A DNA stretch of 64,000 nt from Allobosea sp. OK403 (GTDB lineage: Bacteria; Pseudomonadota; Alphaproteobacteria; Rhizobiales; Beijerinckiaceae). Where the stretch lies: contig NZ_FOQV01000014.1 in NCBI RefSeq assembly GCF_900113835.1, positions 1 to 64,000 of the forward strand. Direction: 5' to 3'. The position numbers and the translations under genes were made by a program. Position 1 is the stretch's first letter. The number at the start of each line of letters is the position of its first letter. The notes beneath the pieces are model-generated. The model did no database searches. It saw nothing but the letters and a program-made list of their open reading frames with translations, and was not told where the DNA came from. This document shows, in pieces, positions 1-7,217 of this stretch.

Positions 1-680
1 CGGGAACCGAGCCGGAACGCGGTGTTTGCCACCGGGAATCCAACGGCTTCCCGCCCGCACCAATCATAACACCAATCAAACACACAGGGATCCATCATGA
101 TCAGCGGATAGCGCATGAGCAGCTCCGGGGTGACGGTCTCCACCTCGGCCAGAGGATGAGCCTGCGGAAAGACGACATGCATGCGGTCCTCGATGGCGAG
201 CAGCACGTCGACGTCGGCGGCGTTCGTCGGGCCGCCGGTGATGCCTATATCGGCCTCCTCCGCTTCCACGAGCGCCAGAACGCGGCGGGCGATGACGTCA
301 CGAATGCGGAAATCGGCCCCGGCATGGGCGGCACGGAATGACTTGATCGCCTTGGGCAGCAGGGCGGCAGCCGCCGTGGGCAGCGCGGCGATCCTCACCA
401 GACCCTGATAACCGGTTCCCTGGTTGCGAACCTCGCCGAGCAGGCCGTCCAGATCCTGGACCATCCGCCCCAGCACCGGCAGCATGTCGCGCCCGGTCTG
501 CGTCAGCGCGACCGAGCGCGAGGTTCGGTCGAACAGCCGGACAGCGAGAGCCTCCTCGAGTTTCCTGATCTGCACCGTCAGGGTCGGCTGGGCCACATGC
601 AGCAACGCGGCGGCGCGGGTGAAGCTGCCCAGCCGCGCGACGGCGACAAAGGCCCTGATTTGCCGAACGCTGAAATCCAT
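1..680 (-). CDS. LysR family transcriptional regulator (C-terminus cut off by window edge)
   Basis: Reading the minus strand from the ATG at 680, an open frame runs through position 1, so about 226 of the usual ~300 residues are present. The first 60 residues are a LysR winged helix-turn-helix: MDFSVRQIRAFVAVARLGSF, then TRAAALLHVAQPTLTVQIRK and LEEALAVRLFDRTSRSVALT. This is followed by the start of the periplasmic-binding-like effector domain. It is divergent from the atuA relic at 752, with about 70 bp between them. LysR proteins usually regulate the divergent neighbour, so it probably controls the 752-3969 gene group (inference). The effector cannot be read from sequence. Confidence 0.9.
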   Translation of the reverse strand, partial: MDFSVRQIRAFVAVARLGSFTRAAALLHVAQPTLTVQIRKLEEALAVRLFDRTSRSVALTQTGRDMLPVLGRMVQDLDGLLGEVRNQGTGYQGLVRIAALPTAAAALLPKAIKSFRAAHAGADFRIRDVIARRVLALVEAEEADIGITGGPTNAADVDVLLAIEDRMHVVFPQAHPLAEVETVTPELLMRYPLIMMDPCVFDWCYDWCGREAVGFPVANTAFRLGS

Positions 681-751
681 AGAGAAAAGCTATTTCAGAG
701 ATTGAATCATTTCAATTGTTCGATCGCTTCCGCCGGCCCAGTGTTGGCCGC

Positions 752-875
752 ATGCGAACCATCAGGATCGGTGCGGAGGACGGGTTTCGCGGGGGATCGG
801 ATCGAGCCCGCCATCGCATCGGCTCTCTTGCCCGAAGGCCTCGTCGCGACGCGGCTGAGCTTCGTTGAGGTCTGA
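752..875 (+). pseudogene. Relic of an acyclic terpene utilisation AtuA-like (DUF1446) gene
   Basis: From the ATG at 752 the frame reads MRTIRIGAEDG, the typical N-terminus of AtuA-type proteins. The expected continuation, GFAGDRIEPAIASA, is in another frame, consistent with a 1-bp insertion near 775-785. That second frame then jumps to LLPEGLVATRLSFVEV and a stop at 873-875, which resembles a family C-terminal end. Intact family members are about 450 residues; only about 40 codons remain, so most of the gene is deleted and it is frameshifted. The following AtuA-like small domain gene starts 4 nt later, as expected for an intact two-gene unit. The family assignment rests on motif memory, not a search. 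Confidence 0.6.
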
Positions 876-879
876 CGCG

Positions 880-1206
880 ATGAAGCTGCGCCAGACCGCG
901 CATTCCCCGACCGGCGACATGGGCAATGTCTCGGTCATCGCCTTCGACGAAGCGGACGACCTTTTCATTGCCGAGGAGGTCACGGCGGCGCGGGGCGCGG
1001 GCATCGTGGCAGGGCCGGTCGCACGCTACGAGCTCCCGGGACTGGGCGCCCTGAACTTCGTCTTGCAGGACGCGCTCTGCGGCGGCGTCACCCGGTCGCC
1101 GGCGCTGCGCGCGCGCGACAAGGCGCTGAGTTCCGCGCGGCCCGAGCTCGACTTGCTCCATCTCGGCCTGTCCGCCCCGCCACGCTCGGGGAACGGCACG
1201 GCCTGA
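880..1206 (+). CDS. AtuA-like ferredoxin-fold domain protein
   Basis: A 108-residue protein starting MKLRQTAHSPTGDMGNVSVI, with the later motif GPVARYELPGLGALNFVLQD and GGVTRSPALRARDKALSS. This pattern matches the small C-terminal AtuA-like domain that is either fused to, or encoded next to, DUF1446/AtuA proteins. Those proteins are implicated in acyclic terpene or acyl-CoA carboxylate catabolism. Start ATG 880 was chosen because the conserved MKLR begins there; an in-frame upstream ATG at 865 lies inside the relic's end. Its normal partner just upstream is destroyed, so whether this protein still has a function is open. Confidence 0.7.
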   Translation: MKLRQTAHSPTGDMGNVSVIAFDEADDLFIAEEVTAARGAGIVAGPVARYELPGLGALNFVLQDALCGGVTRSPALRARDKALSSARPELDLLHLGLSAPPRSGNGTA

Positions 1207-1240
1207 CGAGGCAATCATCATCAAAAAAGGGGGATCGACC

Positions 1241-2821
1241 ATGACCACAAGACGCGGATTTCTCGCCGGCATGACATCGGCGCTGAGCCTGCCTTCCATC
1301 GTGCGGGCACAGGGCGCCTCGGTTCTCAAATTCGTGCCGCAATCGGACGTCGCGATCCTCGATCCGATCATGAGCGTGTCCTACGTCACGCGAAATCACG
1401 CCATGATGATCTTCGACACCCTCTACGGAGCCGACGAACACAACCGCGTCCAGCCGCAGATGGTCGAGGGCCATCTCGTGGAGCAGAACGGCCTGCAGTG
1501 GACTCTCACCCTGCGGGAGGGCTTGCGTTTCCATGACGGGACACCGGTGCTCGCCCGTGACGTGGTCGCCAGCCTGAAGCGGTGGTGGGCGCGCGACAAT
1601 GTCGGCCAGGTGCTGGCGGCGACCACGGACGAGCTTTCGGCCGTCTCGGACCGCGCCATCCGTTTCCGGCTCAAGCTCCCCTTCCCGATGCTGCCCGATG
1701 CGCTCGGGAAATTCGGCACCAACAACGCCGTGATCATGCCCGAGCGGCTGGCGCTGACCGAGCCCACGGTTCAGGTCACGGAGATGGTCGGCAGCGGCCC
1801 CTATCGTTTCCTGCCCAAAGAGCGCGTTCCCGGCAGCAGGCTCGTCTACGAGAAATTCGCCGGTTACGTCCCCCGTCAAAGCGGGCTCACAAGCGCTCTG
1901 GCCGGTCCGAAGCTCGTCCATTTCGACAGGGTCGAGTGGCTGGTCATGCCCGATGTCGCGACCGCAGCATCGGCTCTCCAGACCGGCGAGATCGACTGGT
2001 GGGAACAGCCCGCGGCCGATTATTGGGAGCTCCTGGGAGCCAACAAGAACGTCAGGCTCGACCTCATCGACCCGTTCGGATCGGCAGGCGTCATCCGTTT
2101 CAACTTCCTGCAGGGGCCGACCAGCAATGCGCTCGTGCGGCAGGCCGCGCTGGCGGCGATCAGCCAGAAGGATGTGATGACCGCCGTCATCGGCGAGGAT
2201 CGCCAGCGCTGGAAGGACAAGGTCGGCTTCTTCCTGCCCGGAACGCCGATGGCGAGCGAGACCGGCCTCGACGCTTTGAAGGAACCGCCCGACGGGGACG
2301 CCGCGCGACGCCTGCTCAAGCAGGCGGGGTACAAGGGCGAGCCGCTCGTCTTCCTCGTGCCCGGCGACATCGCCTCGATCAAGGCGCAGGGCGAGGTGGT
2401 GACCGACGCGCTGACCCGGGCCGGCTTCACCGTGGATATGCAGATGATGGATTGGGGCACGGTCCTCGCCCGGGCCAATAACCGGCAGGCGCCCGACAAG
2501 GGGGGCTGGCATCTGGTTGGGACCTTCACCGCCGGTGTCGGCCTGCTCAATCCGTCGAGCAACAATTTCCTGCGCGGCAGCGGTACCTCCGCCATCTTCG
2601 GCTGGTCCGACGTCCCGCGCCTGGAGGAGCTGCGGATGAACTGGTTCCGGGCGCCCGACGAACAGGCGCAAGCCGCGATCTGTGCGGAAATCCAGCGCGT
2701 CGCCTTTGAAACGATGCCCTACGCGCCGACCGGCCTATATTTCCAGAAAACGGCCTATCGCAGCAACCTGACGGGCGTGCAGAAGGGCCTGCCGCTGTTT
2801 TACGGAGTCCGCCGGACATGA
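1241..2821 (+). CDS. ABC transporter solute-binding protein, family 5 (peptide/nickel/opine type)
   Basis: A 526-residue periplasmic binding protein. It begins with a twin-arginine-like signal, MTTRRGFLAGMTSALSLPSI with cleavage near VRAQG, followed by the family-5 landmarks. These include DPIMSVSYVTRNHAMMIFDT near residue 45, LREGLRFHDGTPVLARDVV near residue 90 and a GSGPYRF segment near residue 185. Length is normal for DppA/OppA-like proteins. The ribosome site AAAAGGGGG lies about 8 nt before the ATG. The TGA overlaps the next gene's ATG (ATGA), so the two are translationally coupled. No permease or ATPase gene adjoins it; the nearest oligopeptide-type permeases are at 56-58 kb. The ligand is unknown. 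Confidence 0.88.
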   Translation: MTTRRGFLAGMTSALSLPSIVRAQGASVLKFVPQSDVAILDPIMSVSYVTRNHAMMIFDTLYGADEHNRVQPQMVEGHLVEQNGLQWTLTLREGLRFHDGTPVLARDVVASLKRWWARDNVGQVLAATTDELSAVSDRAIRFRLKLPFPMLPDALGKFGTNNAVIMPERLALTEPTVQVTEMVGSGPYRFLPKERVPGSRLVYEKFAGYVPRQSGLTSALAGPKLVHFDRVEWLVMPDVATAASALQTGEIDWWEQPAADYWELLGANKNVRLDLIDPFGSAGVIRFNFLQGPTSNALVRQAALAAISQKDVMTAVIGEDRQRWKDKVGFFLPGTPMASETGLDALKEPPDGDAARRLLKQAGYKGEPLVFLVPGDIASIKAQGEVVTDALTRAGFTVDMQMMDWGTVLARANNRQAPDKGGWHLVGTFTAGVGLLNPSSNNFLRGSGTSAIFGWSDVPRLEELRMNWFRAPDEQAQAAICAEIQRVAFETMPYAPTGLYFQKTAYRSNLTGVQKGLPLFYGVRRT

Positions 2822-3969
2822 GCTCTGACACCGCGCAACCGCGCCAGTATCTTCCGCGCGGCGAGGACTTCCTGCTGCTCTCGCCGAGCTGGCAGGCCTA
2901 TGCCTACCGCAATGTCGACCGCATCTTTGCGACGCGGGCGATCGCGCGGGGCGAGGCTGCCTTCCCCCTGGCGCGCGGCCCGGAGATCGCGCCGGACTAT
3001 CAGCTCGGCGGCGCGCTTCACGGGGTCGAGGATTATATCCACCGCACCAATGTCGCCGGGCTTCTGGTGCTGCAGGGCGACACCATCCGGCTCGAGCGCT
3101 ATGGGCTCGGGCTGGAGGAGCAGCTGCGCTGGTCGTCGATGTCGATGATCAAGTCGCTGACCTCGACGCTGGTGGGCGCGGCCCTCAAGGACGGCGCGAT
3201 CGCCAGCCTCGACGATCCGGTCTCGCGCTATCTGCCGGCGCTGGCCGGCAGCGCCTATGATGCGGTCAGCGTCCGCACCCTCATCACCATGTCGTCGGGT
3301 GTCGACTGGAACGAGGACTACACCGACCGTACCTCGCATGTGAACCGCTACAGCAAATCCCTTGGCGACAAGGTGGCGGGCGGCGTGCTCGCCTTGATGC
3401 GCAGCGTGCGCGGCCTGCATCCGCCGGGCCACCGGTTCAACTACAATACCGGCGACACCTATGTGCTGGGCGCGCTGCTTTCGGCGGCGACCGGGCAGAC
3501 CCTGGCCGACTACATGTCGCGCAAGATCTGGTCGCGCTTCGGAATGGAGTTCGACGCCTTCTACACGCTGGAATCGGAGGGCGGGCAGGAGATCGGCGGC
3601 AGCCGCGCCGGCATGGCGCTCAGGGATTTCGGCCGCTTCGGCCTCTTCCTGCTCGGCGGCGGCGTCATCGCCGGCGAGCCCATCCTGCCGGAGGGCTGGC
3701 TCGATGCCGCGGGCTCGCGCGTCTTTGCGCTGGATCCGGCGACGAACAGCTACGGGGCCGATGGCTATGGCTATAGCTGGTGGATCGATCCCGATGGCGC
3801 CATGGTCGCCTCCGGCTTCGCCGGCCAGACGCTCTACGTCAATCGCCGGGAGAATGTCGTCATTGTGACGCTGTCATGCCACCCGCAGCCGCCCTTCGCC
3901 GCAAGCTACGGCATGGATTTCAAGGCCGAACGCTTCGCCTTCAAGCGGGCCGTGCTCGACCAGCTCTAG
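2818..3969 (+). CDS. Serine hydrolase, beta-lactamase class C / NylB-like
   Basis: A 383-residue protein without a signal peptide, therefore probably cytoplasmic. The catalytic SxxK is Ser109-Met-Ile-Lys112 (RWSSMSMIKSL). The second motif region FNYNTGDTYVLGALL supplies Tyr209, and GFAGQTLYVN near the C-terminus takes the place of the KTG box. This arrangement is typical of 6-aminohexanoate-dimer hydrolase (NylB)-like and esterase members rather than true beta-lactamases. It overlaps the solute-binding protein gene by 4 bp. It may hydrolyse an imported amide or ester after uptake (inference from coupling). The specific substrate is not predictable. Confidence 0.85.
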   Translation: MSSDTAQPRQYLPRGEDFLLLSPSWQAYAYRNVDRIFATRAIARGEAAFPLARGPEIAPDYQLGGALHGVEDYIHRTNVAGLLVLQGDTIRLERYGLGLEEQLRWSSMSMIKSLTSTLVGAALKDGAIASLDDPVSRYLPALAGSAYDAVSVRTLITMSSGVDWNEDYTDRTSHVNRYSKSLGDKVAGGVLALMRSVRGLHPPGHRFNYNTGDTYVLGALLSAATGQTLADYMSRKIWSRFGMEFDAFYTLESEGGQEIGGSRAGMALRDFGRFGLFLLGGGVIAGEPILPEGWLDAAGSRVFALDPATNSYGADGYGYSWWIDPDGAMVASGFAGQTLYVNRRENVVIVTLSCHPQPPFAASYGMDFKAERFAFKRAVLDQL

Positions 3970-4461
3970 GACACCGTTTGAGCAATGAGCCCTCATCCTG
4001 AGAGCCTGATTCGGAATGAACCGAGCGATATCAGAGACTTCCGATCGGTAGACATCCCCCACGCGGTCATCCCGGACAAGCGGCGAAGCCGCGCCGATCC
4101 GGGATCCATTCCTGAGCCTAACCAGGCAGCGCTCCGGCATGGATCCCGGGTCTCCGCTTCGCTACGCCCGGGATGACGGCGTGTAGGGTGTCAGGACATA
4201 GCCATTGAAATCTCTGGGTTCATTTCGGGCCAGCCTCTCAGGATGAGGGCTGAGGGAATTCTCGAACGGACTCTGAGATCCGGCGCCGCGGCCGGCGATG
4301 ATGCCGCGCTGGCGCCGGCGAGACCGGCCGGGCCGGGGCACGCCAACGCGGCGGCACATGTCGGCACTGCATGCTGTCGGGGTTGAAACCAAGGCCCTCA
4401 GCGCCGCTATAAAGGCGCCGACACGCAATGATGCAATAGAATCGCAGGAAGGAATGCCCGA
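3970..4461. repeat. Intergenic region with nested palindromic element (type A, copy 1)
   Basis: No gene is seen. Outer inverted arms GAGCCCTCATCCTGAGAG (from 3987) and its complement CTCTCAGGATGAGGGCT (to 4251) enclose an inner palindromic block at 4063-4181. The inner block starts GGTCATCCCGG and ends CCCGGGATGACGG, with two GGATCC-flanked GGATCCCGGG/CCGGGATCC cores. Related inner blocks occur at 6991-7081, 55541-55785, 61120-61161 and 63757-63908. The structure suggests a dispersed REP/MITE-like element. The remaining 4252-4461 holds the probable promoter of the SDR gene, but no clear -35/-10 pair could be picked. Confidence 0.6.
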
Positions 4462-5271
4462 ATGGCCCAGGAACTCACCGGCAAGGAACTCACCGGCAAG
4501 GAATTCACGGGCAAGGAATTCACGGGCAAGGAATTCACGGGCAAGCGCGTGATCGTGATGGGCGGCAGCCGTGGCATCGGGCGCTCCATTGCGCTGGGCT
4601 TCGCGGCATCAGGCGCATCCGTTTCGATCTGTGCCCGGGGTGCGGGACCGCTCGAAGCGACGCGCCGGGAGCTCGAGGCGCTCGGTGTCACCGCACACGC
4701 GGCGAGCGTCGACCTCGCCGATGCGAATGCGATCGCGGCCTATCTGCCTGAGGCGGTGCAGGCGCTGGGAGGGCTCGACGTCCTCGTCAACAACGCCTCG
4801 GGCTTCGGCCATTCCGATGACGAGGCGGGCTGGGCCGCCTCGCTCAATGTCGACATGATGGCCGTCGTTCGCGGCAGCCATGCGGCGATCCCCCATATGA
4901 AACCGGGCTCGTCGATCGTGAACGTCTCGTCGATCTCGGCCCTGCGGGCCTCGTCGCGCTCGGCGCCTTACGGTGCCGTCAAAGCGGCCGTGATGCACTA
5001 TACGGCGAGCCAGGCGAAGATGCTGTCGCGGCAGGGCATCCGGGTGAACTGCGTCGCGCCCGGCTCGATCGAGTTCCCGGGCGGCACCTGGGAAGACCGC
5101 AAGACCTCCAACCCCGACCTCTATCAGTCGACGCTGGCCAACATCCCCTTCGGCCGGATGGGCAAGCCCGAGGAGGTCGCCGAGGTCGTGCTCTTCCTCG
5201 CTTCCGCGAGAGCCAGCTGGGTCACCGCTCAGACCATCGTGGTCGATGGCGGGCAACTCGTCGGGCCCTGA
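4462..5271 (+). CDS. SDR family NAD(P)-dependent oxidoreductase with repeat-expanded N-terminus
   Basis: A 269-residue classical short-chain dehydrogenase. The cofactor motif is GGSRGIGR at residues 34-41, followed by NNAS at 110-113, the catalytic Ser in VNVSSISA (about 157) and Tyr170/Lys174 in APYGAVKAA. The C-terminal VDGGQLVGP is typical. The Rossmann fold normally begins within 5-10 residues of the start. Here residues 4-28 are five copies of a 5-residue unit (ELTGK or EFTGK) encoded by 15-bp tandem repeats at 4471-4545, a lineage-specific expansion of the usual single LTGK before the first strand. The ATG at 4462 was chosen because all five repeats are in frame behind it. Substrate unknown. 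Confidence 0.9.
   Translation: MAQELTGKELTGKEFTGKEFTGKEFTGKRVIVMGGSRGIGRSIALGFAASGASVSICARGAGPLEATRRELEALGVTAHAASVDLADANAIAAYLPEAVQALGGLDVLVNNASGFGHSDDEAGWAASLNVDMMAVVRGSHAAIPHMKPGSSIVNVSSISALRASSRSAPYGAVKAAVMHYTASQAKMLSRQGIRVNCVAPGSIEFPGGTWEDRKTSNPDLYQSTLANIPFGRMGKPEEVAEVVLFLASARASWVTAQTIVVDGGQLVGP
4471..4545 (+). repeat. Five 15-bp tandem repeats inside the SDR coding sequence
   Basis: Five head-to-tail 15-mers: GAACTCACCGGCAAG twice, then GAATTCACGGGCAAG three times. The period is five codons, so copy-number change keeps the reading frame and only lengthens the N-terminal (E-L/F-T-G-K) segment. Confidence 0.95.
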
Positions 5272-5963
5272 TCCCAGCCCATATGAAGAGCCGCGGCAAT
5301 CAGGAATCCGAAGCGCGTCATGGCCGGGCTTGACCCACTGCTGTCCGGTTGGGGGGGTGCCCCCTGAGCGGATCATCCGCGGCTCTCCCCTCGCGGACGA
5401 GATGAAGCGAAGTGCCGGATGAAGGGCGCGGGGAACCCTTCTCCCGGATGGGAGAAGGGCAGGGATGAGGGCCTGCCGCTGATTGTTGGGGCGAGACTGA
5501 GCCGCAGCGCCGTCTTCATCCTGAAAGCACAAGAGGCGATGCGGAGCCGCTTGCGCAATCTGGTTGTTTGGCCTGCCCTCACCCCTGCCCCTCTCCCACA
5601 CGGGAGAGGGGTTCCCCGCGCCTGCCTCATTCGTCCTCGCCCACTAGAAAGCCTTCAATGAACGGGACTTTTCGATCGGATGCTCGCGGCGAACCCGGCA
5701 GTCGAGGGCCCGACCCGACCATCTCGTCAGCCGCAGCGCGCTGGTTGTGAGATTCTTAAGGCCCAAGCCCGAGAATGACGCGTTGTGATGGCTCCCGGTC
5801 GGCGCCGCGGCGGCGACGCCATGCCGCGTTGTCTCACCGGGCTTGCCAGCCACGCCCCGGGACGGCAATCTCCGCCCGGCCAGACAATCCCCGCTCGGCA
5901 AGACGCTCAGCGGGCTCGCGATGATGCTCTCGTCGGGCAACAGGATATGGGACGACCAAGATC
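5272..5963. repeat. Intergenic region with hairpin-armed inverted-repeat element (type B, copy 1)
   Basis: No convincing gene is seen in this 692-bp gap. At 5436-5626 an element has complementary arms. The left arm is GGGGAACCCTTCTCCC...GGGAGAAGGGCAGGG, and the right arm is CCCTGCCCCTCTCCC...GGGAGAGGGGTTCCCC. Each arm folds on itself, and the two arms also pair with each other. Between them lies about 110 bp without similarity to the other copies. The flank CTCCCCTCGCGGACGAGATG (from 5391) recurs at 63930. The rest (5640-5963) shows nothing recognisable. Confidence 0.55.
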
Positions 5964-6686
5964 ATGATCATGAATGGTGGGAATGCCGCCCCCGGCGAGG
6001 ATGCCGGCAAGCTGGACGCGAGCGCTCGGCTCAAGCCTCGGGCGGGGCTTCTCGACCGCCGCGCGTTCCTGGCGGGCTCGGCCGCCGGTCTCAGCGCGCT
6101 CGGGCTCGCCGGCTGCGCCACAACCGACGGCATGAGCCTCGCCGAGGCGCAGAAGGTCTACGGGCCGGTGCCGCAGGAGAAATTCCCGATTCCGGCGGTC
6201 GATGTCAGCAAGGTCGATCCGAAATATTTCCGCCGCACCGTGCGCTACGAGACCAAGGAAGCGCCCGGCACGATCATCGTCGATCCCGGCAATTACTATG
6301 TCTACCGCATCGAGGAAGACGGCTCCGCCACCCGCTACGGCGCCAATGTCGGCCGCGACGGCTTCCGCTGGAACGGTGACGCCTATGTCGGGCGCAAATC
6401 CGAATGGGCGACCTGGACCCCGCCCAAGGAGATGATCAAGCGCCAGCCCGAGGCCGCGCAATATGCGCGCGGCATGCCCGGCGGCCTCGACAACCCGCTC
6501 GGCGCCCGCACGCTTCATCTCTACCAGAACGGCGCCTACACGCTCTACACGATCTATGCCTCGAGCGACCCGGAAACGATCGGCTCGGGCATCACCAGCG
6601 GCTGCGTCGGCCTGCTCAGCCAGGACATGATCCACCTCTATGAGCGCACGCCGGTGAAGACGAAGGTCATCGTCCTGCCGGCGTAA
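5964..6686 (+). CDS. L,D-transpeptidase (YkuD) family lipoprotein, catalytic His and Arg replaced
   Basis: A 240-residue protein. RR at 32-33 followed by AFLAGSAAGLSALGLAGC gives a Tat-type lipoprotein signal with lipid-accepting Cys51. The YkuD domain spans about 95-240, with GTIIVDPGNYYVYRI, YGANVGRDG, PLGARTLHLY and IASxxxETIGSGITSGCVGL-like landmarks. The active-site Cys is kept (Cys214 in TSGC). The family's upstream His (HGT) is Tyr198 (YAS), and the CIRM Arg is Gly216 (CVGL). Family members crosslink peptidoglycan or attach lipoproteins. With these substitutions this one may be inactive or altered. It is monocistronic, with a 16-bp tandem repeat across its stop codon. Confidence 0.85.
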   Translation: MIMNGGNAAPGEDAGKLDASARLKPRAGLLDRRAFLAGSAAGLSALGLAGCATTDGMSLAEAQKVYGPVPQEKFPIPAVDVSKVDPKYFRRTVRYETKEAPGTIIVDPGNYYVYRIEEDGSATRYGANVGRDGFRWNGDAYVGRKSEWATWTPPKEMIKRQPEAAQYARGMPGGLDNPLGARTLHLYQNGAYTLYTIYASSDPETIGSGITSGCVGLLSQDMIHLYERTPVKTKVIVLPA

Positions 6687-6719
6687 GGTCCTGCCCGCGT
6701 AAGGTCCTGCCGGCGTTAT
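6672..6719 (+). repeat. Three 16-bp tandem repeats spanning the L,D-transpeptidase stop codon
   Basis: GTCCTGCCGGCGTAAG, GTCCTGCCCGCGTAAG and GTCCTGCCGGCGTTAT follow head to tail. The first copy encodes the last residues and the TAA stop; copies two and three lie downstream. Confidence 0.9.
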
Positions 6720-7217
6720 TCTCTGCCGTCATTCCGGGACATGGCCCTCGGGTCCGACCTTTGGTCGACCCAATGATAAACTCCGCCATGGGCCCGGAAC
6801 CCAGAACCGATGCGCGTCCTCGTGATGCGCGCCGGTGTGCACTTCGTTCGAAAACGCTCTACCCGCGCCTTCCCAAGCAGCGGCATCAGTTCTGAGTTCC
6901 GGGCTCGATCCTTCGGATCCCCCCGGAATGACGGGGGAGCCTCAGCCATGAACCGCTGAGGCACAGGCTCACTCATCTTCGGAACCACGCCGTCGTCCCG
7001 GGCGTAGCGAAGCGCAGACCCGGGATCCATGCCAGAGCGCTGCCTGTTAGGATCAAGAATGGATCCCGGATCGGCGCGGCGGCTGGAACATATTACCTCC
7101 TGGTTCGAGGCGCAGTAGCGCCCGTCCGGTTCGTGGCCGCTTTCGAAATCATCCGCCGACTCGACATCGGCTGCGTCAAGGGCGTACGAGCGAACCTACG
7201 CGGCTTTGGCGTCTACA
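6687..7217. repeat. Intergenic region with two palindromic (type A) blocks
   Basis: A 530-bp region without a gene. Block one, about 6725-6931, is an outer inverted pair (GCCGTCATTCCGGG and CCCCGGAATGACGG) around an inner pair, CCCGGAACCCAGAACC and CTGAGTTCCGGG. Block two, 6991-7081, matches the type A core (CGTCGTCCCGGGCG ... GGATCCCGGATCGGCGCGG) but stops abruptly. It fuses to a short coding relic at 7068-7118, described separately. Confidence 0.55.
7068..7118 (+). pseudogene. Short relic of a serine hydrolase N-terminus
   Basis: The frame reads GSARRLEHITSWFEAQ and then a TAG stop. The intact hydrolase at 8480 has FSARRLARITSWFEAQ at residues 40-55. At DNA level the shared stretch CACCTCCTGGTT/GAGGCGCAG is nearly identical. 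The left border coincides with the end of the type A repeat at TCGGCGCGGCG, a string present in both the repeat and the hydrolase gene, so the junction looks like microhomology recombination. Only about 17 codons remain. Confidence 0.55.

Noticed and set aside
1088-2671. 527-codon minus-strand frame opposite the solute-binding protein
   Set aside because: The plus frame has signal peptide, ribosome site and family motifs; the antisense frame has none.
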